DNA of 64,000 nucleotides, taken from contig NZ_SIRS01000003.1 in NCBI RefSeq assembly GCF_004310335.1, forward strand, positions 558,001 through 622,000. Direction: 5' to 3'. A program made the translations under genes and the position numbers. Shown here one piece after another: positions 36,064-45,545 of this stretch. Within the stretch, counting starts at the first letter, position 1; the number at the start of each line of letters is the position of its first letter. The notes beneath the pieces were generated by a model. It searched no databases. It was not told the origin of the DNA and saw nothing but the letters and a program-made list of their open reading frames with translations. This DNA is from Hyunsoonleella pacifica (GTDB lineage: Bacteria; Bacteroidota; Bacteroidia; Flavobacteriales; Flavobacteriaceae).

Positions 36064-37275
36064 ATGACTAGGTGTTTATTCTTATTGTTTTTAGTTGCTT
36101 TTTCGATTAACTCTTACGGGCAAAAATCATTAGAATCAGGTTATTTTATCGATAACTCAAATAATAAAACAACTTGTTATATACAAAACATTGGCTGGTT
36201 AGATAGCCCTACTCAATTTAAATATAAAACTCAATTAGAAGGATCTTTAGAAATAAAAACTATTACTGAAGTTAAAGAATTTGCTATTGGTAATACCGTA
36301 AAATTTGAAAGGCATAAGGTAATGATTGATCGCTCAAGTGAAAAAGTTAGTGAAATGTCTAACCAAATAAATCCAGTTTTTAATGAAGAAACTCTTTTTT
36401 TAAAGGTGTTAGTAGAGGGCAATGCTACGCTATATTCGTATGGAGATAAAGATCTATACAGGTATTTCTATAAGACAGATGATGGTGTAAAGCAATTGGT
36501 ATTTAAAAGTTATGTAACCGATGATGACCAAATAAAAGAAAACAATAGTTATAAAGGGCAGCTATGGGATAATATAAAAGTATCAGGATTATCTGAACAC
36601 AACTATAAGAAAATAGATTATGAAAAAAAGGACTTAATAACATTGTTTGAACAATACAATGCAGATAAAAATTCTAATTATACGATTTACAAACAGAAAA
36701 ATGCAAAAGGAAAGCTTAATATAACCCTAAGGCCCGGAATTAATCAACAAAGTTTTGAGGTCAGTAATTCTTTAATTATATGGAAATCTATGCGTTTTGA
36801 TAATGAAACAAGCTTTAGAATGGGTGTGGAGTTGGAATATATACTTCCGTTTAATACCAATAAATGGGGCATAGTTTTAGAACCTACGTTCAGTTCTTAT
36901 AAATCAGAAAAGACAATTCCATCTAATAGCCTATTGGTAACTGGACGTGTTGACTATAAATCAATAGAATTCCCAGTTAGTCTGCGTCATTATTTCTTTT
37001 TAAATGAGAATAACAGTTTTTTTATTAATGCATCTATAATTGTTGATACTAGCTTTGATTCCTCCCTAACGATAACGAGATCTAATGGGACAGTTGTTAA
37101 CAAATTTGATGTAGCAAGTGGAGTAGATTATGCTTTGGGTGGAGGTTTTAAAACTAAAAATAAGTACAGCATAGAAGCAAGGTATTCATTTTCAAAAAAT
37201 CTTATTGCTACAGAAGGTTCTTGGAACTCTAAGTTAAGTATTTTTGCGGTTATCGTTGGTTATACTTTATTTTAA
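36064..37275 (+). CDS. outer-membrane protein with N-terminal soluble domain and C-terminal beta-barrel
   Basis: This 403-residue protein has a signal peptide ending NSYGQ. Residues about 20-210 form a domain that appears related to the protein at 25481 (shared FK...E pattern, VLVEGNATLYSY versus MIQGKIKLYSF, and a closing FEQYN versus FYN motif). Residues about 220-403 look like a PorT-type barrel (GVELEYILPF, FPVSLRHYFFL, GGGFKTKNKYSIEARY) ending in Phe. Function is unknown. It is monocistronic, between two strong terminators. Confidence 0.75.
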   Translation: MTRCLFLLFLVAFSINSYGQKSLESGYFIDNSNNKTTCYIQNIGWLDSPTQFKYKTQLEGSLEIKTITEVKEFAIGNTVKFERHKVMIDRSSEKVSEMSNQINPVFNEETLFLKVLVEGNATLYSYGDKDLYRYFYKTDDGVKQLVFKSYVTDDDQIKENNSYKGQLWDNIKVSGLSEHNYKKIDYEKKDLITLFEQYNADKNSNYTIYKQKNAKGKLNITLRPGINQQSFEVSNSLIIWKSMRFDNETSFRMGVELEYILPFNTNKWGIVLEPTFSSYKSEKTIPSNSLLVTGRVDYKSIEFPVSLRHYFFLNENNSFFINASIIVDTSFDSSLTITRSNGTVVNKFDVASGVDYALGGGFKTKNKYSIEARYSFSKNLIATEGSWNSKLSIFAVIVGYTLF

Positions 37276-37320
37276 ATAACAATATAAGTTTACATAAAAC
37301 AAATACAATAAAATTTATAA

Positions 37321-37359
37321 AACCCTGAATATACATGTGTTTATTCAGGGTTCTTTTTT
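37321..37359 (+). terminator. intrinsic terminator
   Basis: AACCCTGAATA (37321-37331) pairs with TATTCAGGGTT (37342-37352) and is followed by CTTTTTT. It ends the transcript of the gene at 36064. Confidence 0.88.
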
Positions 37360-37491
37360 AACTATATATAAATTGATGAGATTGCTCCTCAGTTACTACG
37401 AAATATACTTGCAATTAAATGTGTTTCAATAGTATTCGGAATAGCATGATAATTAGAAAATCAAGAATAAAACGCTCATTAATTAGCTTTT

Positions 37492-38943
37492 TTAGTTACT
37501 CCAATTTGTAACAAGTTCTATAAATTCCTGTCTAAATCCATTAGGATCAAAGCTAGCACCACCACTAGCTAAGTCAATTACCATTTGTTTTGAAACGTTT
37601 CCTTGGTATTCTGAATTCTTCATAAGTAAACCAAACCCAGTAACAGCAGTAGCAAATTTCATATTTACAGATGAGACACTGGGAATAGGGCTATTTATTT
37701 TATGTGTTAAAGGAATACTAACCTCGGTATTAGGTTTTTTATACCTAAAATCAAAAGTAGCATATAGCTCATCAGTATTACTATTGTTCAGAACCACTTC
37801 GTAAAGTGCAGTAATGGTTTGGGACGAACCAATTTCGCCTGCATCCTCGGTGTCATCCTCAAAATCTTCATTATCTAAAGCTCTATTTTCGTACCCAATT
37901 AAGCGATAAGATGATACTTTGTTTTCATTAAACGTAATTTGAATTTTAGAATCTTTAGCCACAGTATATAGCTTTCCTAGTTCATAAGTAAAAACCTTTT
38001 GAATCTGTTTGGCATTATCAATATACTCGTAATTACCATTACCTTTATTAGCAATTTGCTCCATACCATAATCGTTTAGATTTCCGCCCCCAACACCAAG
38101 TACAGTGAGATAAATACCAGTTTTTCGTTTTTCTTCTATAAGTTCTACAAGTGCTTCAGTAGAGGATGGGCCAACATTAAAATCGCCATCAGATCCTAAA
38201 ATAACTCTATTGTTACCATCAGTAATAAAGTGTTCTTCTGCTATTTTATAGGCGGTAATAATACCCTCAGCTCCTGCCGTACTTCCTCCAGCACCAAGTT
38301 GTTCTATGGCTTGTTTTATTTTATCTTTTTCACTCCCAGAGGTTGATGGTAATAATACACCTGCACTTCCTGCGTAGGTAACAATAGCAATTCTGTCATC
38401 ATCTCTAAGGTTATCTGTTAAGGTTTTGAATCCTGACTTTAAAACACCTAATTTGTCTGGAGAGCTCATAGAGCCAGAAACATCAATTAAAAAGACATAA
38501 TTAGAATTTGGAAGTTCTGATTCTGGAATGGTTTTACCTTTCATACCTATGCGTATCAAGTGGTGATCTGTATTCCATGGGCAAACTGAAACTTCAGAAT
38601 TTAAGCCAACATTATCATTGCCTTGTGGTTCTGGGTAATCAAAGGTAAAGTAGTTAATATATTCTTCTATTCTTACAGAAGCCACAGGAGGTGTTTGTCC
38701 TAAATTTAAAAAGCGCCTCATGTTGGCATAAGAACCACCATCTGCATCAACCGAAAATGTAGATATGGGAGCTTCACTTGTATTAATAAATGGGTTTTCT
38801 CCATGGTCTTTATAGTTTTCTTGAACTATTGGTTCAGGGTTATACGCCGAAATGTCATTAAAAGCAGTACTGTCTAAAGGAGAACATGCAACAGCGATTA
38901 ATAATAGAGATAAAAAGGATAGAATTACATAAAAATTTTTCAT
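37492..38943 (-). CDS. von Willebrand factor type A domain lipoprotein (YfbK-like)
   Basis: This 483-residue lipoprotein has its signal ending IAVAC (Cys20). An N-terminal vWF_A-associated domain (about 60-135: FSVDADGGSYANMRRFLNLGQTPP) precedes a vWA domain with the metal-binding DVSGSM motif near residue 153. A C-terminal DUF3520-like part follows, ending QEFIELV. Such proteins are found in envelopes and probably mediate protein binding through a Mg2+ site. It is monocistronic and divergent from the TonB receptor gene. Confidence 0.88.
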   Translation of the reverse strand: MKNFYVILSFLSLLLIAVACSPLDSTAFNDISAYNPEPIVQENYKDHGENPFINTSEAPISTFSVDADGGSYANMRRFLNLGQTPPVASVRIEEYINYFTFDYPEPQGNDNVGLNSEVSVCPWNTDHHLIRIGMKGKTIPESELPNSNYVFLIDVSGSMSSPDKLGVLKSGFKTLTDNLRDDDRIAIVTYAGSAGVLLPSTSGSEKDKIKQAIEQLGAGGSTAGAEGIITAYKIAEEHFITDGNNRVILGSDGDFNVGPSSTEALVELIEEKRKTGIYLTVLGVGGGNLNDYGMEQIANKGNGNYEYIDNAKQIQKVFTYELGKLYTVAKDSKIQITFNENKVSSYRLIGYENRALDNEDFEDDTEDAGEIGSSQTITALYEVVLNNSNTDELYATFDFRYKKPNTEVSIPLTHKINSPIPSVSSVNMKFATAVTGFGLLMKNSEYQGNVSKQMVIDLASGGASFDPNGFRQEFIELVTNWSN

Positions 38944-39174
38944 AGCGTGGTTGTTTTAAATTTTAATAAAAGTGAATTGCAATATGTCTTTTAGATGTAG
39001 ATTGTAAGAAATGGTTGCGTTAATTACTTAATGAAATTCGTAATTACAATTGCATGCGAACACATTTATTTTTAAAAAATTAAATCAAAATGCAACCCTT
39101 TATATTTTGATCTGTCAATACTAATATCAATCATAAATCACTGAATTAATTTCAGTAAAAAACGAACAGATCAA

Positions 39175-41550
39175 ATGAAAATTAAATTATTAGGACTATG
39201 CTTATTTTTAGGTATAGCTGCAACCGCACAAAACACATTCAGTATTCGCGGTACAGTTAAAGATTCCAAAAATGGAGAAACACTACTTGGAGCTACTGTT
39301 TTTTTAAAAGGCACAACTAATGGAGCCGTTACTAACACATATGGCTTTTATTCGCTTACCGTTATAGAAGGCAATTACACACTCGTTGTGTCTTACATGG
39401 GTTACGAGGAGGTTTCAAAAGAAATTACTCTAAACGAAGATCAGGTACTAGATTTTGAACTTACCGAAGCAACAAATCAGCTGGATGAAGTAATGATAAC
39501 TGCAGAAGAACCAGAACGCATCAGTATTAAAAAGCCGCAAATGAGTGTGTCAAAATTAAACGCGTCTACCATAAAACAAATACCAGCGGTATTGGGAGAA
39601 GTAGATGTAATAAAATCTATTCAAATGCTTCCTGGAGTTACAAATTCTGGAGAAGGAACAGCCGGCTTTAATGTAAGAGGTGGTGCTGTAGACCAAAATT
39701 TGGTGTTACTAGACGAAGCTATAATTTATAATACATCTCACTTTTTCGGTTTCTTCTCTGTATTTAATAATGATGCCATAAAGAATGTAAAACTATATAA
39801 AGGCGATATTCCTGCAAAGTTTGGAGGGCGAGTATCTTCAGTTTTAGATGTACATCAAAAAGATGGTAACAGTAAGCAGTTTGAGTTGAATGGAGGTATT
39901 GGTTTAATTTCTAGTAGACTTACTGCGGAAGCGCCATTATTTGGAGACAAGGGATCCTTTTTAATAGCAGGTAGATCTTCTTATGCGCATTTACTTATGA
40001 AAGCTATTCCGGAAGTAAAAGATGATAAAATATCCTTCTACGACCTTAATTTAAAGACCAATTATACTGTAAATAAAAACAACAGATTATTCCTCTCAGG
40101 ATATTTTGGTCGCGATGTTTTCGATTTATCCAATGTGATTAAAACTAACTATGGAAATGCCTCTGGAAATTTAAGGTGGAATCATGTATTTAATGATAAG
40201 TTGTTTTCAAATTTATCTCTAATATATAGTAAGTATGATTACCGTATTGTGCTAGATTTTGTTGAGCTAGATTGGATAGCAGACATTAAAAATTACAATA
40301 TTAAATATGATTTTGGATACTATTTAAATGATAAATTAAAAGTTGATTTTGGTATTAGTGGTATTCTTCACAATTTAAATCCAGGAGAGGTAAAACCAAC
40401 CACAGAAGGTTCTCCTGTTAATTATTTAAAATTAGAACAAAAGCGAGCCTTAGAAAGTGGTATTTACGCCAGTGCAGAACATCAAATTTCTGATAAACTT
40501 ACTTTAAATTACGGTTTACGGTACAGCAGATTTAATAGACTTGGTGGACAAAATATTATGAATTACGTAAACGATATGCCAGTAGTGTATAATGAAACAT
40601 TAGGTGTTTATCAAGATGGAGAAGAAACAGGAGAAACCTTTTTTAAGAAAAGTGAAAGTATAGAAACCTATGATAATTTTGAGCCTCGTTTTGGATTATC
40701 TTATCAACTAAACAGTTCTTCTTCTGTAAAGGCAAGCTATACTAGATCAACGCAATATATGCATCTATTATCTAACACTACTGCTGTAACACCAGTTGAT
40801 GTTTGGACACCTAGTGGAAAATATATTAAGCCCCAAAAATCTAATCAATATGCAGTAGGGTATTATAAAAATTTAAAGGATAATATATTTTCTTTTGAAG
40901 TAGAAGCCTACTATAAGACTGTAGATAATAGAATAGATTATGTTGATGGTTCCGATTTGATAGGAACAAATACAATAGAAACTGAAATTTTAAACGGGGA
41001 GGCTAGAGCCTATGGATTAGAGTTTTTACTAAGAAAAAACAAAGGACGTTTTACAGGATGGTTAGCATACACATTATCAAAATCCGAACAAAGAACTCCT
41101 GGAGGAATTGCAGGTGGATTAGGTATAAACGATGGCAAATGGTATAACACACCTTTTGATAGAACACATGATGTATCAATAACCGGAGCATACAAACTAA
41201 ATGACAGATGGCGTTTTAGTGCTAATGCAGTATACCAAACAGGGCGTCCCGTAACATATCCTGATGGGCAATACTCATACGAAGGTTTATCAATAGCTAG
41301 TTTTTCAGATAGAAACGCTAGTAGATTACCAGCATATCATCGATTAGATGTATCTGCAACATATACACCAAAAAAGAATTTGAATAGAAAATGGAAAGGC
41401 GAGTGGGTGTTTGGTATTTACAACGCCTACAACCGTAAAAATGCAGCTTCAATAAGGTTTGGTCAAAATGATGACACAGCAGCGAATGAAGCAACACGAA
41501 CAGCTATTTTTGGCATTATACCATCAATTACGTACAACTTCAAATTTTAA
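39175..41550 (+). CDS. TonB-dependent receptor with carboxypeptidase-regulatory-like domain
   Basis: This 791-residue protein has a signal peptide (LFLGIAATAQ). A CarbopepD_reg-like domain (about 23-105: FSIRGTVKDSKNGETLLGATVFLKGT) precedes a plug domain (about 110-235, with MLPGVTNSGEGTAGFNVRGG). A 22-strand barrel follows and ends with Phe. It imports an unidentified ligand across the outer membrane with TonB energy. The partner DUF4249 lipoprotein follows 35 bases later. This pair is not a SusC/SusD glycan system and is separate from the glucan locus. Confidence 0.92.
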   Translation: MKIKLLGLCLFLGIAATAQNTFSIRGTVKDSKNGETLLGATVFLKGTTNGAVTNTYGFYSLTVIEGNYTLVVSYMGYEEVSKEITLNEDQVLDFELTEATNQLDEVMITAEEPERISIKKPQMSVSKLNASTIKQIPAVLGEVDVIKSIQMLPGVTNSGEGTAGFNVRGGAVDQNLVLLDEAIIYNTSHFFGFFSVFNNDAIKNVKLYKGDIPAKFGGRVSSVLDVHQKDGNSKQFELNGGIGLISSRLTAEAPLFGDKGSFLIAGRSSYAHLLMKAIPEVKDDKISFYDLNLKTNYTVNKNNRLFLSGYFGRDVFDLSNVIKTNYGNASGNLRWNHVFNDKLFSNLSLIYSKYDYRIVLDFVELDWIADIKNYNIKYDFGYYLNDKLKVDFGISGILHNLNPGEVKPTTEGSPVNYLKLEQKRALESGIYASAEHQISDKLTLNYGLRYSRFNRLGGQNIMNYVNDMPVVYNETLGVYQDGEETGETFFKKSESIETYDNFEPRFGLSYQLNSSSSVKASYTRSTQYMHLLSNTTAVTPVDVWTPSGKYIKPQKSNQYAVGYYKNLKDNIFSFEVEAYYKTVDNRIDYVDGSDLIGTNTIETEILNGEARAYGLEFLLRKNKGRFTGWLAYTLSKSEQRTPGGIAGGLGINDGKWYNTPFDRTHDVSITGAYKLNDRWRFSANAVYQTGRPVTYPDGQYSYEGLSIASFSDRNASRLPAYHRLDVSATYTPKKNLNRKWKGEWVFGIYNAYNRKNAASIRFGQNDDTAANEATRTAIFGIIPSITYNFKF

Positions 41551-41585
41551 ATCATAACTCTATAAAGGGTATTAAACATATACTT

Positions 41586-42431
41586 ATGAAATCTTATATA
41601 ACACTAATTTTCGCATTGCTTTTGGTTGGACTCACATCTTGTGAAGATGTTATAGATGTTGACGTTCCAACAGCCACTCCAAGACTAGTTATTGAAGCAT
41701 CATTAGATTGGCAAAAAGGTACTACAGGCAACAATCAAACTATAAAACTAAGTACATCTACACCTTATTTTGAAAATACTGTAAACTCTGCAGTAACAGG
41801 TGCTTTAGTGAAAGTAACAAACAACAATAGCAATGTTGAATACACTTTTGCAGACCAAAATGATGGCACTTATACAATTTCCAATTTTATTCCAGTAATA
41901 AATGATAGTTACACACTTGAAATAGAATACAATAACGAAACGTATCGCGCTACAGAAACATTAAAATCTGTATCTCCAATAAAACGCGTAGAGCAATCTA
42001 TTGAAGGAGGGTTTGATGATGAAGTTTTAGATGTTTCTGTTTTTTGGGATGACCCAGCCGATGAAGAGAATTTCTATCTCATAAAGTTTATGGAAGAAGG
42101 CATTCTTTTCCCAATTTTTGAGGACTATCCAGATGAATTTGTAAACGGCAATGAATTAAATACTTTTTTTGAAAAAGAAAGAGAAGATGATGATGACCAA
42201 GCTGAATTTAATCCTGGAGATACTGTTAGATTCACTTTATATGGCATCTCAGAACAGTATGATAATTACATTAGTCTTTTAATAGAGCAGTATGATAGTG
42301 CTGGAGACCCGTTTAGTGCAGTACCTGCAAAACTCAAAGGAAATTGTATCAATATAAATACACCAGAAAATTATCCATTAGGCTACTTCAGGTTATCAGA
42401 GTTTGATGTAGCTACATACACATTTCAGTAA
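41586..42431 (+). CDS. DUF4249 family lipoprotein
   Basis: This 281-residue lipoprotein has a signal ending GLTSC (Cys19). The mature start EDVIDVDVPTATPRLVIEASLDW is the DUF4249 signature, followed by an Ig-like fold and a region with a DDDD stretch at about residue 202. DUF4249 proteins nearly always follow a TonB receptor in Bacteroidetes and probably act as its surface-exposed partner. Ligand unknown. Confidence 0.88.
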   Translation: MKSYITLIFALLLVGLTSCEDVIDVDVPTATPRLVIEASLDWQKGTTGNNQTIKLSTSTPYFENTVNSAVTGALVKVTNNNSNVEYTFADQNDGTYTISNFIPVINDSYTLEIEYNNETYRATETLKSVSPIKRVEQSIEGGFDDEVLDVSVFWDDPADEENFYLIKFMEEGILFPIFEDYPDEFVNGNELNTFFEKEREDDDDQAEFNPGDTVRFTLYGISEQYDNYISLLIEQYDSAGDPFSAVPAKLKGNCININTPENYPLGYFRLSEFDVATYTFQ

Positions 42432-42506
42432 CAAGTAATTATAATTATTACAAAGTGTGCTTTAAAGAGAATTAAAGCGAATGTTGGTTTGATTTTTTTT
42501 GATAGA

Positions 42507-42544
42507 GTGATTCCATCCCGATAGTTTTCGGGGTGTAGAATCAC
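42507..42544. repeat. 38-base imperfect inverted repeat in the gap before the DUF2807 gene
   Basis: Outer arms GTGATTC (42507-42513) and GAATCAC (42538-42544) enclose inner arms CCCGA and TCGGG. There is no T-tract after it. Similar intergenic hairpins are common in Flavobacteria. It may be a degenerate repeat or mRNA-processing hairpin. Confidence 0.5.
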
Positions 42545-42611
42545 ATAAAGGCTCGTACAATTACTTCTTACAATTAACAAAAATTAGAATCTATTTTAAA
42601 AACAATATATT

Positions 42612-43265
42612 ATGAAAACACATTATTTATTTTACTTCGTTTTTACATTTTGTATCACTTTAACGTCATGTTCTATTGACGATATAAAAGCATCAAACAA
42701 TATTGTAACAGAGGAAAGAGTACTGTCTGATTTTAATGAAATAGACATATCTAGTGATATAGAAGTAGTTGTTAAACAAGGCCCATCACAATCTGTAAAA
42801 GTAACTACTAGTGATAATATTCAAGATAACGTAACCACGAGAGTTAACAACGGAAAGCTTACAGCTAGACTAACAGGCAACATAAGAAGGCTAGACGTAT
42901 TACGAATAGAAATTGTAATACCAACGATTAGCAGCTTAAGAATGTCTGCAGATAGTTTTGGAACCCTTTCCGGATTTGAAAATCTAGATTCTTTTAGATT
43001 AAATGTTTCAAGCGATGCTTTTATAACGCTTTCTGGAACCGCAAATAGTATGAATATCGATGCCAGTAGTGATGCAAGAATAGAAGGGTTTGATTTTGAA
43101 ACTAAAACATGTAATATAAATTGTTCTTCAGATGCAACAGTTTCTATAACCTGTACTGATGCTTTATCAGGTTCAGTAAGTAGTGATGGCATAATATTTT
43201 ATAAAGGAAATCCATCGGTAAATGTATCTACAAGTAGCGATGGCGCAATAATAAATTCAAATTAA
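42612..43265 (+). CDS. head-GIN/DUF2807 domain lipoprotein
   Basis: This 217-residue lipoprotein has a signal ending TLTSC (Cys20). The mature part is a right-handed parallel beta-helix of the DUF2807 type with regularly spaced SSD motifs (DISSDIEVVVKQG, NVSSDAFITLSG, DASSDARIEG, NCSSDATVSI). Such proteins are thought to sit in the envelope as putative autotransporter-like adhesins or sensors. It stands just before an ECF sigma factor gene. Confidence 0.85.
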   Translation: MKTHYLFYFVFTFCITLTSCSIDDIKASNNIVTEERVLSDFNEIDISSDIEVVVKQGPSQSVKVTTSDNIQDNVTTRVNNGKLTARLTGNIRRLDVLRIEIVIPTISSLRMSADSFGTLSGFENLDSFRLNVSSDAFITLSGTANSMNIDASSDARIEGFDFETKTCNINCSSDATVSITCTDALSGSVSSDGIIFYKGNPSVNVSTSSDGAIINSN

Positions 43266-43373
43266 AAGATGCTGATATTAAATAAATTGTAACTTTTGTG
43301 CAACCATTTAAAATTTCTATTGTCTTTAAAAAATAGAAACTAAATCCAAAACCGATTTCACAACCAAAACGCG

Positions 43374-43913
43374 GTGACAAACCAAGTAGTTTTTACACAT
43401 AAAGATCTTGTTGAGAAGAGCAAACTGGGCGACCGAAAAACGCAATACAAACTGTATTCGCTTTACGTAAACGCTATGTTTAATGTATGTGTAAGAATGG
43501 TAAAATCTAAAGAAGATGCCGAAGATATTTTACAGGAAAGCTTTGTAGATGCTTTTAAAAATTTGAACAGTTTTAGGTATGAAAGCACTTTTGGTTCTTG
43601 GTTAAAGCGTATAGTTATAAATAAAAGTATTAATCATTTAAAATTAAAACGTGTGCCCTTAGTCGCCATGGATGATTACGATGATTGGATTCCAGAACAA
43701 CAAGAAGAAGAAATTAACGAAGAATATTTAAATGTTGATACGATAAAAACAGCAATAAAGCAGCTCCCAGAGGGCTACCAGACCATAATCAATTTATATT
43801 TAATTGAAGGATACGATCACGTTGAGATAGGAGAAATTTTAGGGATAAGCACCTCAACCTCCAAATCTCAATATCATAGAGCAAAAAAGAAATTAATAGC
43901 ATTAATGAATTGA
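43374..43913 (+). CDS. ECF-type RNA polymerase sigma factor
   Basis: This 179-residue sigma-70 family protein has region 2 (about 25-90: AMFNVCVRMVKSKEDAEDILQESFVDAFKNLNSF) and region 4 (about 120-175: LPEGYQTIINLYLIEGYDHVEIGEILGISTSTSKSQYHRAKKKL). There is no region 1 or 3. The start is GTG 43374. It is followed by a membrane protein gene after 5 bases. ECF factors usually respond to envelope signals through a cognate anti-sigma factor; the next gene is the candidate. Confidence 0.92.
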   Translation: MTNQVVFTHKDLVEKSKLGDRKTQYKLYSLYVNAMFNVCVRMVKSKEDAEDILQESFVDAFKNLNSFRYESTFGSWLKRIVINKSINHLKLKRVPLVAMDDYDDWIPEQQEEEINEEYLNVDTIKTAIKQLPEGYQTIINLYLIEGYDHVEIGEILGISTSTSKSQYHRAKKKLIALMN

Positions 43914-43918
43914 AGCCA

Positions 43919-44461
43919 ATGGACAATTTAAAAAAATACACCAGTAAGCATCAAGCCAAATTTGATGATTTCGATTTAGACGAAGTTGATAAACTAAGGC
44001 TTTGGGGAGACATTGTTTCAGAACTACCTGAAAAAGCGGTTAAGGTTATTCCGTTATGGAAGAAAACTACTTTTAGAGTAGCGGCAAGTATTGTGCTATT
44101 AATTGGTTGCACCTTCTTTTTCTTGCAGTCTGGTGGGCAAGATCCAGAACAACAAATTGTAAATCAAGAACTGTATGATATTGATAACCACTATAAATTA
44201 CTAGTAGATAATCAAGTAGCATTAATTAAGAATAACCTTAATTTATCAAAAGAAGATCAAGAAGATTTCTTGTTATTAATTGATGATTTAGATGAAGAAT
44301 ACAATAAACTAAAAGAAGAACTGAAATTAGGCATCAACAATGAAAAAATTATTGAAGCTATAATTAGTAATTACAGAAAGAAGATTAAACTTATGGAGGA
44401 TTTATTAGAACGATCTTATCCAGTAAAAACCGATTTTGAAGATGAAGCAATTACACTATAA
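43919..44461 (+). CDS. single-pass membrane protein, candidate anti-sigma factor
   Basis: This 180-residue protein has about 48 cytoplasmic residues, one TM helix (about 51-70: VAASIVLLIGCTFFFLQ) and a helical, acidic C-terminal domain of about 110 residues. The layout and position right after an ECF sigma gene suggest an anti-sigma factor, but the classical zinc anti-sigma motif is missing. I chose ATG 43919 over the in-frame TTG 43910. It overlaps the next gene by 20 bases. Confidence 0.72.
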   Translation: MDNLKKYTSKHQAKFDDFDLDEVDKLRLWGDIVSELPEKAVKVIPLWKKTTFRVAASIVLLIGCTFFFLQSGGQDPEQQIVNQELYDIDNHYKLLVDNQVALIKNNLNLSKEDQEDFLLLIDDLDEEYNKLKEELKLGINNEKIIEAIISNYRKKIKLMEDLLERSYPVKTDFEDEAITL

Positions 44462-45530
44462 AATATCATTTTTTCTTGCTATCATGCTATTTTCAAGTGT
44501 GGTATTTGGGCAAGATAAATTGAGTAAGGACATAAAAAAAACGTTTTCGCTTACCAATAATGGTAGCTTGTATTTAGAAAACAAGTATGGTAATGTGTTT
44601 ATCAATGGTTGGGATAAAGATTCTATTAGGTTTGAGATTTCTGTAGAAGTAAAAGGGAAAAACTTAGAAAAAGCTAAAGACCTTTTAAAACGCATAAATC
44701 CTGATTTTATAACCACAACATCACAAGTAGTTGTAAAAACCGTAATTACAGAGAAGAACCCTTCATTTTTTAATAAATACATTAAAAAAATAAGCCCATT
44801 AAATAGTGAAAAAGCCAATTCAGATATCAATTACACCATTTATCTTCCAAAGCAAGCTGCGGTTGAGGTGTATAACAAGTATGGCGATATTATAATTTTA
44901 GATTGGAACGGGAAATTAATAGCCGATGTAGAACACGGCGATCTTAGAATTACTGATGATTTGTTAGAATCTAAACTAGCCATAAAGTATGGAAAGCTAA
45001 GAGCTAATACTTTAAATAAAACAAATATTACTGCAAAAGATGCAACCATTTCTTTTGAGAAAGCAGAAACCTTAAAATTAGATTCAGATGGGGCAACAAT
45101 AAGCTTAGAAGACATAGGAGAATTAGATATCAATTCCAATAAAGATGATATAGAAATAAGTACCATTAATAATATTCACGGCACTGTAAAATATTCGCAA
45201 GTAACACTAACGAATATAATCTCTAAAGTGAATTTAAGCTTAAACCTTGCAGAGTTGCGCTTAAAGCAGTTTAGTACAAATGCACCCATAGTAAACTTAC
45301 ATCAAAAATCATCAGAAGTATATGTAAATATCTCTAAAACTAATTTTAATTTTAGTGCAGAATTGGAGCAAGGCGTACTTAGAATACCTAAAACAATGAA
45401 AGACATTAATAGTAAGGTATTAGATGAAAAAAATAAGATAAGACAAATAAGAGCCACTTACGGCGATGGTAATCAAGGTATTTTTGACCTCACTGGGTAC
45501 AAAGGCATTATCATATTTAAAGAACTTTAA
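44442..45530 (+). CDS. exported DUF4097-like beta-helix protein
   Basis: This 362-residue protein has a signal peptide ending VVFGQ. The mature part consists of beta-strand repeats of the DUF4097/adhesin type (LENKYGNVFINGWDKDSI, VYNKYGDIIILDWNG, DISINTI-like turns). Starting at ATG 44442 is preferred to the in-frame TTG at 44436. It is translationally coupled to the putative anti-sigma gene. It may be the effector or sensor output of the sigma module, in the periplasm or outer membrane. Confidence 0.78.
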   Translation: MKQLHYKISFFLAIMLFSSVVFGQDKLSKDIKKTFSLTNNGSLYLENKYGNVFINGWDKDSIRFEISVEVKGKNLEKAKDLLKRINPDFITTTSQVVVKTVITEKNPSFFNKYIKKISPLNSEKANSDINYTIYLPKQAAVEVYNKYGDIIILDWNGKLIADVEHGDLRITDDLLESKLAIKYGKLRANTLNKTNITAKDATISFEKAETLKLDSDGATISLEDIGELDINSNKDDIEISTINNIHGTVKYSQVTLTNIISKVNLSLNLAELRLKQFSTNAPIVNLHQKSSEVYVNISKTNFNFSAELEQGVLRIPKTMKDINSKVLDEKNKIRQIRATYGDGNQGIFDLTGYKGIIIFKEL

Positions 45531-45545
45531 AAATCAATCAAAACA

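Noticed and set aside
37370-37430. A stretch resembling the GAGATTGCTTCG-type short repeats of Bacteroidetes
   Set aside because: Only a degenerate partial likeness is visible and no second copy was found in the window, so it is not called as a repeat.
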